A stretch of DNA of 64,000 bases, taken from NCBI RefSeq assembly GCF_014873495.1, contig NZ_JADBGF010000001.1, positions 5,394,001 through 5,458,000 on the forward strand, in the 5' to 3' direction. A program made the position numbers and the translations under genes. Position 1 is the stretch's first letter, and each line of letters starts with the position of its first letter. This document shows positions 50,274 through 58,500 of this stretch, in pieces. Below the pieces are notes generated by a model. The model did not search any database and was not told the DNA's origin. It was given only the letters and a program-made list of their open reading frames with translations. The stretch comes from Streptomyces stelliscabiei. Its GTDB lineage: Bacteria > Actinomycetota > Actinomycetes > Streptomycetales > Streptomycetaceae.

Positions 50274-51671
50274 TCAGTAGCCGACCCGGAACGTCGCGTC
50301 CGCCTTCTCCGTCGCCGTCGAGATCGGGTCGATGCGGAGCACGTAGTTGCTGTGCCGGATGTAGCGGGTCGGGTTGTTGTACGACCGGAAGGACGACCAG
50401 GTCGAGTCCGCGAGGCCGGCGACGCGGGTGAACGTGGCGTCGGCGGCGAAGGTCGACGTGCCGTCGTTCACGTCGAGGCGCAGGTTGTAGCTGTAGTGGC
50501 GGAGGTAGCGGGTGGGGTGGCTGACCGACTGGAAGGAGACGCCGGAGGAGTCCGCCAGGCCCGGGACCAGCTTCCACTGGGAGTCCGTGAACGGGTCGAA
50601 GGGGTACTCGTCGATGCGGCCCACGTAGTTGCTGTGGCGGATGTAGCGGGCCGGGAAGTTGTACGACTTGAGGCGGTTCCAGGCCGGTGCGCCCCACTTG
50701 GTCAGCAGGTTGCTGTACTCGGTCGAGGTGATCGGGTGGATGCCGCAGTGCTTGGAGTTGAGCGGCTGGGTGTAGAGCTTCTGGTCGAGGGCGGTCCAGG
50801 TGCCGGCGGCCAGGTCGCTGGACTGCCAGGCGTAGAAGACGCCGTTGGGGGTGTACGTGTCGCCCCACAGGTACCAGGAGTTGGACGTCAGGGACTTCAC
50901 GACCGTGGGGGCCTCGGTGCCGCCGTGGGACGCGGCGGTGCTGAAGGGGGTGAAGCTGCCGGGGTTCAGGGTCGTCGAGCGGGCGCCCACCAGGGTCTGG
51001 TTCACCTTGTAGTAGAGGTAGTTGACGCCGTTGACACCGACCGTGAGGTTGCCGTCGATGATGTCGTAGCCGGGGTCGAAGAAGACCTGGGGGTCGGACG
51101 TCGTGACGAAGTCGGTGGTGTAGCTGACCATGATGACGTTGTGGCCGCTGCTGTTCACCGAGGAGTAGAGGATGCCGTACCGGCCGCGTGAGGCGTCCCA
51201 GTAGGCCTCCGGGGCCCAGCTGTGGGTGCCGGTCATGTCGTGCAGCTTCACGCGCCGGTAGCCGGTGAAGGTCCGCAGGTCGGTCGAGTCCCAGACGTGG
51301 ATGTAGGTGCTGTTGTAGTTCCAGTCGGTGCCCTTGAGGTCCGTCGCCAGGACGACGAACGTACCGTCCTGCTTGCGCATCAGGAACGGGTCGCGCAGCC
51401 CGCCTGCGCCCTGGGTGGGGGTGACCAGGGGGGCGTTCTGGTTCAGCGGGGTCCAGTTGAGTCCGTCCTGGCTGACGGCCAGGTGGAGGCCGTAGTCGGC
51501 CTCCAGCATCGTGTTCGACTCGGTGAAGTAGACCATCGCGTAGGCCGAGTCCGCGGCGTGGGCGGTGCCGGCGCCGAGGGTGAGCACACCGGTCGCGGCC
51601 AGCGGCACGGTCGCCGCAGTGCCGAGGAACATGCGGCGGGAGAGGCCGGGCCCGCTGGTCATGCCACTCAT
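50274..51671 (-). CDS. GH43-like glycosidase with AbfB/CBM42-type domain, Tat-exported
   Basis: 465 aa; ATG 51671 overlaps the GH27 stop by four nt (ATGA). Twin-arginine signal SRRMFLGTAA near residues 11-20, cleavage near 40 (AHAAD). The five-bladed catalytic part covers about 42-330 with GLRDPFLMRKQDGTF (catalytic Asp), SWAPEAYWDASRGRYGILYSS and GGTEAPTVVKS (Glu). The C-terminal 130 residues carry repeated R-YIRH-NYVGRIDEYP blocks of an AbfB/CBM42-type sugar-binding domain (three repeats). This suggests an arabinofuranosidase-type enzyme. It is the second gene of an operon with GH27. Confidence 0.85.
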   Translation of the reverse strand: MSGMTSGPGLSRRMFLGTAATVPLAATGVLTLGAGTAHAADSAYAMVYFTESNTMLEADYGLHLAVSQDGLNWTPLNQNAPLVTPTQGAGGLRDPFLMRKQDGTFVVLATDLKGTDWNYNSTYIHVWDSTDLRTFTGYRRVKLHDMTGTHSWAPEAYWDASRGRYGILYSSVNSSGHNVIMVSYTTDFVTTSDPQVFFDPGYDIIDGNLTVGVNGVNYLYYKVNQTLVGARSTTLNPGSFTPFSTAASHGGTEAPTVVKSLTSNSWYLWGDTYTPNGVFYAWQSSDLAAGTWTALDQKLYTQPLNSKHCGIHPITSTEYSNLLTKWGAPAWNRLKSYNFPARYIRHSNYVGRIDEYPFDPFTDSQWKLVPGLADSSGVSFQSVSHPTRYLRHYSYNLRLDVNDGTSTFAADATFTRVAGLADSTWSSFRSYNNPTRYIRHSNYVLRIDPISTATEKADATFRVGY

Positions 51672-53668
51672 GCCTGGCTCCACTTCTGGTTGTTCTGGCC
51701 GTTGCAGGACCACAGGACGAGCTTCGTGCCGTTGGTGGTCGCCGCGTTGTAGGCGTCCAGGCAGAGGCCGGAGTTGACGTTGACGATCGTGCCGTCGGCG
51801 TTCACGTTCCACTGCTGGTTGGTGGCGCCGTGGCAGTCCCAGATGACGACACGGGTGCCGTTGGAGGTGCCGCGGTCCCAGGCGTCCAGGCACTTGTTGC
51901 CGTACACGACGAGTTCCTTGCGGGAGGTGTACTGCCAGACCTGGTTCCGGCCGCCGGAGCAGTCCCACAGCTGGGCGTCGGTGCCGTTGGTGATCGTGTT
52001 GTTGTCGATGTCCGCGCAGCGGCCGGAGCCCGTGCCGGTGATCAGGGTGCCGTTGGTGCCGGGCAGCGGCCGTACGACGATGCCTTCGAGGGTCGGGGCG
52101 CCGGAGAACGTGATCGTGTTGGCGCTGCCCTTGGTGAGCGACATGGCGACGGAGATGTTGCCGGGCGAGGAGCCGGTCGGCGGGAAGGAGACCTTCGTGG
52201 AGGTCTGGCCGTTGACGGTGAGGGTGCCGACGCGGGCCGAGGAGGTGTTGTTGGTGTAGGAGACGTCGACCGTCTTCAGCCCGGTGCTCCCGGCGACCAC
52301 GCCGGTGAAGCTCGACGTGCCGGTGTACGCGCTCGACGCCTGCTCGGTGCCGCCCTTGACGGTGAGCATCACGGAGGTGCCCGCGGGGACGCTGGTGGTG
52401 TAACTCGTGCCGGGCGTACCGACGTCGGTACGGCTCCACAGGTCACGCACGGTCGCGGAGGCGTTCGTCAGGCCCAGGTCGGACCAGCGGACGGTCATGT
52501 TCTGGGTGGTGGAGGTGCGGTTGAGCAGGACGACCGCGCGGTTGCCGCTGCCGGAGAGGACCTTGCCGTACACCTGGAGGCCGGTGGTGTCCTCGGCGAC
52601 CTTGACGCCCTGCTGGCCGCGGGGGTCCTGGTCGACGGCGATGACCTCGGGGTTCTTGAGGATGTTCGCCGTCTGGGTGGTCATCGTGGAGAGGTCGTTG
52701 CCGGCGAGCAGCGGGGCGCCGGAGACCGCCCACAGGTTCATGTGGGTGCGGTCCTGGGCGGCGGTGAGGCCCATGCCGATCATCAGCATGTCGGGGTCGT
52801 TGTAGTAGCCGGTGTGCTGGGCCGTGGGGTGCACGTTCCGGTCGTAGTTGGTCAGCATGCCCGCGTACGTCAGGCCCTGGCCGTGGTAGAAGATGTCCGT
52901 GTTCGTCCGCCACATCGGGCCCATGCCGGGCGCCCAGTTCCAGGGGTTGGAGTAGCCCCAGTTGCACAGGGAGAGGGCGAGGGGGCGGCCGGTGGTGGCG
53001 GTCGCGGTGGACACGGCGTCGCTGATGGCCTGGTAGGTCGTCTTCGGGTCGAGGCCCTCGGCGTCACCGCCGCACCAGTCGACCTTCACGAAGTCGAAGC
53101 CCCACTTCGAGAACTGCGTCATGTCCTGGACGTAGTGGCCCTCGCTGCCACTGCCGGGCGCGGCCGGGCGGCCGGTGGGGAAGTAGTAGCCGCAGCCGTC
53201 CTTGCCGGCGTCGGTGTAGATGCCCGCCTTCAGGCCCTTGCTGTGGATGTAGTCGGCGATGGCCTTCATGCCGCCGGGCCACTCGGCCTCGTCGATGCTG
53301 ATGTTGCCCGCGCTGTCGCGGGTGCCCTGCCACCAGCCCTCGTCGATGTTGATGTACTCGTAGCCGGCCTCGGGCAGCCCGGCCGCGACGAACGCGTCGA
53401 CCTGCTGCTTGATGACGTTGTAGTCGACCTTCGCGGCGAAGGCGTTCCAGGAGGCCCAGCCCATCGGGGCCTTCGGGACCGGTATTTGACGGTCCGTCAC
53501 CGCCACGGGGGCGGCGTCGGTCAGCGTCTGGGGGCCGGGGGCCGCGGTCGGCGGCTGGGCGAAGAGCAGGGCGGCCGTGGCGGCGGTCGCCAGGGTGACG
53601 GCGCGGATCACCGTCGTCCTGCAAAGCCGGTGGAGACCACGGGAGTTGGCACGTGGAGGGGAGGTCAT
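51668..53668 (-). CDS. GH27 beta-L-arabinopyranosidase-like enzyme with CBM13
   Basis: 666 aa from ATG 53668 with AAGGAG 6 nt upstream. Signal peptide about residues 1-38. GH27 barrel: PMGWASWNAFAAKVDYN, YINIDEGWW, and the nucleophile Asp197 in FDFVKVDWCGG; the acid/base Asp lies in YNDPDM (about 289-294). Here the usual second Asp of NIDDCW is Glu110. In the characterised S. avermitilis GH27 beta-L-arabinopyranosidase the corresponding residue is also Glu, as I recall, so I favour that activity over alpha-galactosidase. A jelly-roll part and then a ricin-type CBM13 (CLDAWDRGTSNGTRVVIWDC, LCLDAYNAATTNGTKLVLW) follow. Confidence 0.85.
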   Translation of the reverse strand: MTSPPRANSRGLHRLCRTTVIRAVTLATAATAALLFAQPPTAAPGPQTLTDAAPVAVTDRQIPVPKAPMGWASWNAFAAKVDYNVIKQQVDAFVAAGLPEAGYEYINIDEGWWQGTRDSAGNISIDEAEWPGGMKAIADYIHSKGLKAGIYTDAGKDGCGYYFPTGRPAAPGSGSEGHYVQDMTQFSKWGFDFVKVDWCGGDAEGLDPKTTYQAISDAVSTATATTGRPLALSLCNWGYSNPWNWAPGMGPMWRTNTDIFYHGQGLTYAGMLTNYDRNVHPTAQHTGYYNDPDMLMIGMGLTAAQDRTHMNLWAVSGAPLLAGNDLSTMTTQTANILKNPEVIAVDQDPRGQQGVKVAEDTTGLQVYGKVLSGSGNRAVVLLNRTSTTQNMTVRWSDLGLTNASATVRDLWSRTDVGTPGTSYTTSVPAGTSVMLTVKGGTEQASSAYTGTSSFTGVVAGSTGLKTVDVSYTNNTSSARVGTLTVNGQTSTKVSFPPTGSSPGNISVAMSLTKGSANTITFSGAPTLEGIVVRPLPGTNGTLITGTGSGRCADIDNNTITNGTDAQLWDCSGGRNQVWQYTSRKELVVYGNKCLDAWDRGTSNGTRVVIWDCHGATNQQWNVNADGTIVNVNSGLCLDAYNAATTNGTKLVLWSCNGQNNQKWSQA

Positions 53669-53691
53669 GCGGCTCCTTCGATGGATACCCG

Positions 53692-53705
53692 GAGATCGAT
53701 ATCTC
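53692..53705. promoter_or_regulatory. Palindrome upstream of the GH27 operon
   Basis: GAGAT-CGAT-ATCTC at 53692-53705 is a 5+5 inverted repeat 24 bp upstream of the GH27 start. Its place suggests a sugar-responsive operator of LacI or GntR type, but the regulator is unknown. Confidence 0.45.
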
Positions 53706-54031
53706 GAACGGGGATCGGCACGCCGAACATGCTGGCTGGCCGAAAGTAGAGCCGGGAGTGAAGGAAGTCAACGGCTGTGGCAGAGGTGTTTTTTGAACCG
53801 GTCACAAAGTGCCGACGCAAGGCTGGGAAGGGCGACGACACCGGGCCGGGAAAGGGCTCGGCGTCGCGCTTCGGCAGTCGGGTCTCATGACGGGAACTCA
53901 GACATGCCGAGCGGGACGGTGGGCCGGCCGTTACCGACGGCTTTCGGCCTGGTCAGGCCGTGTGACCGGTCACCTTCAGCGTCGACACACGGAAGGTCAC
54001 GCGGGGCGCGGGGCGCGGGGCGCGGCACAAA

Positions 54032-54109
54032 GGACGAGGGACGAGGGACGAAGGACGTGGGACGAAGGACGAGGGACGAGGGACGAAGGACGAGGGACGA
54101 AGGACGAAG
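54032..54109. repeat. 7-bp tandem repeat array, about 11 copies
   Basis: GGACGAG/GGACGAA units repeat with few changes from 54032 to 54109, in the gap between the GH27 operon start and the HxlR gene stop at 54131. A short GGGCGCG tract precedes it. The 462-bp gap 53669-54130 holds the GH27 promoter and this array; I see no gene in it. Confidence 0.75.
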
Positions 54110-54130
54110 AAGGCCGGCGCCGGAACCTGG

Positions 54131-54469
54131 CTATCGTGCCGGACGCTCGCGGCCCCACGCCGCCAGTGGTCCGAGGGCGTCGTTGAGGCGTGTCCCGTCC
54201 TCCGTCAGCGAGTACTCCACACGGGGCGGCACCTCGTCGTACGAGACGCGCCGCACGATGCCGTCCGTCTCCATCTCGCGCAGATGCGAGGCCAGCACCT
54301 TCTCGCTGACCCCCGGAAGCAGCCGCCGCAACTCACCGAAGCGGCGGCAGGGATGCTCGTGCAGCGCCCAGAGAATCAGCACCTTCCACTTGCCGCCGAT
54401 CACCTCCATCGCGGTGTCGATCCCGCAGGCGTGCCCGTCCGGTGCGCCCGGCCGGTTCAGTGTCGTCAT
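54131..54469 (-). CDS. HxlR-family transcriptional regulator
   Basis: 112 aa from ATG 54469. HxlR winged helix: CGIDTAMEVIGGKWKVLILWAL, RRFGELRRLLPGVSEKVLASHLREMETDGIV, and the wing VSYDEVPPRVEYSLTEDG. One N-terminal cysteine (residue 15), the usual redox or ligand-sensing position of some members. It is divergent from the IRED-like oxidoreductase gene at 54567 over a GAAGTG/CACTTC palindrome and most likely controls it. Confidence 0.9.
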   Translation of the reverse strand: MTTLNRPGAPDGHACGIDTAMEVIGGKWKVLILWALHEHPCRRFGELRRLLPGVSEKVLASHLREMETDGIVRRVSYDEVPPRVEYSLTEDGTRLNDALGPLAAWGRERPAR

Positions 54470-54519
54470 GCCCCCACCCCTCCGACGTGCTCGCTCACCC
54501 CAGGGTAACCACCCACTCC

Positions 54520-54541
54520 GAAGTGCGTACTTGATCACTTC
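54520..54541. promoter_or_regulatory. HxlR operator candidate
   Basis: GAAGTG at 54520-54525 and CACTTC at 54536-54541 form a perfect inverted repeat with a 10-nt centre; an inner AAGT-GCGT-ACTT is also near-palindromic. It lies midway in the 97-bp divergent region. Confidence 0.55.
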
Positions 54542-54566
54542 CGCGCCTGTGACCAGCCTGTTCGGC

Positions 54567-55448
54567 ATGACACAGAACGCTCCGGAGAAGACCTCTCTCA
54601 CCCTGCTGGGACTCGGCGCGATGGGTACCGCGCTGGCCCGTGCCTGGCTCGCCGCCGGCCATCCGCTCACCGTCTGGAACCGCACCCCGACCCGCGCCGA
54701 GGCGCTCGCCGCCGAGGGGGCCAGGGTCGCCGGCACGGCCGCCGAGGCGGTCGCGGCGAACACCCTGGTCGTGGTCTGTCTGCTGGACGACGCCTCCGTC
54801 GGCGAGGCGCTGGCCGGTGCCGACCTGGCCGGCCGCGACCTGGTGAACCTGACCACCAGTACTCCCGCCGAGGCCCGTGCCCGCGCCGACCGGGCCCGGG
54901 AGCGAGGCGCCCGTTATCTGGACGGCGGAATCATGGCCGTGCCGCCGATGATCGGCGTCCCCGAGTCCGGCGGCTACGTCTTCTACAGCGGCTCGCGCGA
55001 GCTGTTCGAGCGGCACCGGACGACCCTGGGCGTGCCGGCCGGCACCACCTACGTCGGGGAGGACGCGGGCTTCGCGGCCCTGCACGACGTGGCCCTGCTC
55101 AGCGCCATGTACGGGATGTTCGCCGGGGCCGCGCACGCCTTCGCCCTGATCCGCAAGGAGGACATCGACCCGGCGTCCCTCGCCCCGCTGCTGGCCGACT
55201 GGCTCACCGCGATGGCCCCGTCCGTGCACGAGACCGCCGACCGGCTGCGGAGCGGCCGCTACACCGGGGGAGTGGTCTCCAACCTGGCCATGCAGGTGGC
55301 GGGCACCCCGACCTTCCTCACCACCGCCGAGGAACAGGGCGTCAGCACGGAACTGCTCGGCCCCTACTTCGCGTTGATGCGCCGCCGGTCGGCCGAGGGT
55401 GGCGGCGAGGAGGATCTGACGGGAGTGATCGACCTGCTGGTGCGCTGA
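54567..55448 (+). CDS. NAD(P)-dependent oxidoreductase, imine-reductase-like
   Basis: 293 aa from ATG 54567. Rossmann motif LLGLGAMGTALARAWLAAGH with TVWNRTPTR (NADPH-type basic pocket) at residues about 13-43. Middle part LDGGIMAVPPMIGVPESGG followed by YSGSRELFERH. C-terminal helical part ALHDVALLSAMYGMFAGAAHAF resembles imine reductases and reductive aminases more than hydroxyisobutyrate dehydrogenases. A Tyr or Asp near the active site decides stereochemistry in IREDs; I cannot map it safely. Regulated by the divergent HxlR gene product, presumably. Confidence 0.82.
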   Translation: MTQNAPEKTSLTLLGLGAMGTALARAWLAAGHPLTVWNRTPTRAEALAAEGARVAGTAAEAVAANTLVVVCLLDDASVGEALAGADLAGRDLVNLTTSTPAEARARADRARERGARYLDGGIMAVPPMIGVPESGGYVFYSGSRELFERHRTTLGVPAGTTYVGEDAGFAALHDVALLSAMYGMFAGAAHAFALIRKEDIDPASLAPLLADWLTAMAPSVHETADRLRSGRYTGGVVSNLAMQVAGTPTFLTTAEEQGVSTELLGPYFALMRRRSAEGGGEEDLTGVIDLLVR

Positions 55449-55470
55449 GGCCGGGCCGCCCGCCGGGTCG

Positions 55471-55513
55471 GCGCCGAGGTCCCGTCCCGCCGCGGGACGG
55501 GACCTCGGCGCCG
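55471..55513. terminator. 20-bp perfect hairpin between the IRED-like and GH2 genes
   Basis: The arm 55471-55490 pairs with 55494-55513 around a 3-nt loop. It lies between convergent genes and directly abuts the tandem repeat array that follows. Confidence 0.85.
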
Positions 55514-55563
55514 GTCGTGCCGGTCGTGCCGGTCGTGCCGGTCGTGCCGGTCGTGCCGGTCAC
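55514..55563. repeat. 9-bp tandem repeat array, 5 copies
   Basis: GGTCGTGCC occurs five times in tandem from 55514 to 55558 and a diverged sixth unit begins at 55559. It ends 14 nt short of the GH2 stop codon at 55577. Confidence 0.8.
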
Positions 55564-55576
55564 CTGAGGGAGGGCG

Positions 55577-58500
55577 TCACTTGGTCGCCGTGGGCCTCCT
55601 CGACGCCGCTGTCGCCTCCGCCACGTCCGTCAGCGGTCGCAGCCGGTACGTGTACGCGTAGTCGCGGTTGGCGAAGAGCTTGTACTCGTCGTGCGTGTGG
55701 GCGCCCCAGCTGTTGTCACCGCCGACTCCCATCTGGCGGTGGTTGACGCGCAGGACGGGGGTGTCGCGGGGGGTGAGGTGGTAGTCGTGGCGCAGGCCCG
55801 TCGACAGGTCCTCCGGGGTGAAGTACGAGGCGTTGATCTCTATCAGCGCGTCGCCCGAGACCAGCAGGCCCACTCCGTCGCGGTCGGTGACGGCGGCCCA
55901 GCGGACGTCGGTCTTGTTGCCGTTCTCCTGGGGGCGGATGTAGCCCGACCACTGGTCGGCGATCTCGCCGGAGTAGAGGCCCACGTCGGTGCCGTTGTTG
56001 CGGTCCCAGTGGTTCTCCTCGGGACCGCGGCCGTAGTAGTGCAGGCGCTCCAGGCGGCGGTTGAGCAGGAACAGGGTGCCCACCTCCGGGATGTACGGGA
56101 GGGAGGAGGCACCCGGGTGCAGGGTGTTGTCGACCTTGATCTCGGCGTTGCCGAACACCGTGTAGGTGGTGGTGTACGTGGACTCGGTGGTCGTCGGGAG
56201 CGTGCCGCTGACCTTGATCTCCACGGCCCGGTCGCCGAGGGCGCGCACGGTCACGTCCGTGACCTTGCGGTCCGTGCCCGCGTCCCGCCAGGTCTGGTTG
56301 CGGGTGTGCTGTCCGTTGCCGTGGTCGTTGTCGGTGGGGGCCCGCCAGAAGTTGGGCACCGGGCCGGAGGAGATCAGCCGGGTGCCGCCCGCCTTGTACG
56401 AGGTGATCGTGCCGGTCGCCTTGTCGACGGTGACGGAGAAGCGGCCCGGGTGGCCCCTGCCGGTGACCGTGACGGCCTCGTCGCTCTCCTCGTACCTCAG
56501 CTCCGGGACGTCCGCCAGGGGGACGGGTGTCACCGCCGGGCTGCCCGCGTCGACGGGCAGTTGCTGCCGGGCCACCTCGAAGCCGGCCTCGGCCCACGGG
56601 GTGTCGTCCTTCGTGGTGAAGGAGAGTTCGAGGAAGTACTCGGTGCCCGGGGCGGGGGAGGCGGGGAGGTCGAAGGGGACGGTGACGTCCTTGGTGGACA
56701 GGGGGCCCACGTCCAGCTGGTCACGGGTGAGGCGGCCCTTCTGGACCTCCTTGCCGTCGGCCACCAGGGACCAACCGCCGTCCAGTTCACGGAGGTTGGT
56801 GAAGAGGTACTCGTTGGTGAGCGTGACCTTCTTCGAGGCCGGGGTGGTGCCGGTGGCCGGCTTGGCGTGCACGGCCTGGTAGATGCGCTTGACCTCGGCC
56901 GCCTTGCCGGTGTGGCTCCGGTCGGCCTTGATGATGCCGTCCGCGACGAAGGCCCCGTCGTTGGGGTTGTCGCCCCAGTCGCCGCCGTACGCGAGGAACG
57001 TGCGGTCCTTCGCGCGGCTCTCCGCCACGTCGACCGTCGCCGCGTCGAACCAGAACCGCACCCCGTCGTCACCGGCGCCACGCCCCGCGGAGGCCAGCTC
57101 GGAGCCGCTCAGGGCGCGCGCGTACACACGCGCCCGCCGGATCGTGCCGCTGAACTCGCGCGTCGGGTTGTCCGTGTCGGTGCCGAGGGCGAGCGGAGCG
57201 ACGTTCACGCTGGGCCGCCGGGTCGTGGTGCGGGTCGCCTTCACCTCGCCGTCGACGTAGAGGGTGAGGGACCCGGAACCGGCGTCGAAGACTCCGGCGA
57301 CGTGGTGCTCGCGGCCGGTCCAGCCCTCGGCCGGGAGCCCCCAGCTGACGCTGACCCACTGGCCGCCGCCGTAGATGAAGAACTCGATGCTCTTCTCGCT
57401 CTGCTTCAGGGCGTACTGGGTGTCACCCTTGGCGATGATCGGCTGGTGGCCGCCGGTGACCTTCGGGGTGAACCAGGCCTCCAGCGTCAGGGAGCCGGTG
57501 AGGTCCAGGGCCGGGTCGCGGGTGAAGCCGGTGGCACCGGAGAGGCCCTTGTCGCGGCTGAACGTTCCTGCTGCGGTGAGGAGTTGCCCCTTCAGACCGC
57601 TCGGACCGGCGTCGGTGAACACCTTCAGCCGGGGGATCGGCCAGGTCAGCGACTGGTCGACGAAGTCCCAGATCCAGCCGCCCTGGAGGACGGGGTAGCG
57701 CCGGACGAGGTCCCAGTACTTCTTGAGGTTGCCGGTCGAGTTGCCCATCGAGTGCGCGTACTCGATCATCACGTACGGCCGGGTGTCGGCGGTGTCCTTC
57801 GCCCGCTGCTCGACCCGCTGCGGGCTGTCGTACATCTCCGAGCGGATCTGGCTGATCGTCGGCCGGTCGTCGCCCTCGTACTGGATGACACGCGTCTTGT
57901 CGTACGACTCGATCCAGTCGCGCATGGCGACGAAGGTGGAGCCGCCGCCCGCCTCGTTGCCGAGGGACCAGATGACGACGGAGGCGTGGTTCTTGTCGCG
58001 GTGGACCATGTTCCGGGCGCGGGCCACGCAGGCCTTCGTCCAGTCGGGGTCGTTGCCGGGGAAGCGGTCCCGGATGCCGTGGGTCTCCAGGTTCGTCTCG
58101 TCGACGAGGTAGAGGCCGTACTCGTCCGCCAGCTCGTACCAGAGCGGGTTGTTGGGGTAGTGCGAGGTGCGCACGGAGTTGATGTTGAGACGCTTGATGA
58201 TGCCCATGTCCTGGACCAGGTCGGCGCGGGTGAGCGCCATGCCCCGGTCGGGGTGCATCTCGTGGCGGTTGGTGCCCCGCAGGGAGACCGGCTTGCCGTT
58301 GATCCGCATCAGCCCGTCCTTGAGCGCGAACTCGCGCAGGCCGACGCGGTGGGAGAGGGTCTCGACGACCTTGCCGCCCGGGTCGCGCAGGTGCAGCACG
58401 GCCGTGTACAGGGTCGGGTGCTCGGCGGACCACAGCTCGGGGGACGGCACGGCCCTGGCGGCCTGCACGGTCACGTCCTCACCGACGGCGGAGGCGCCGA

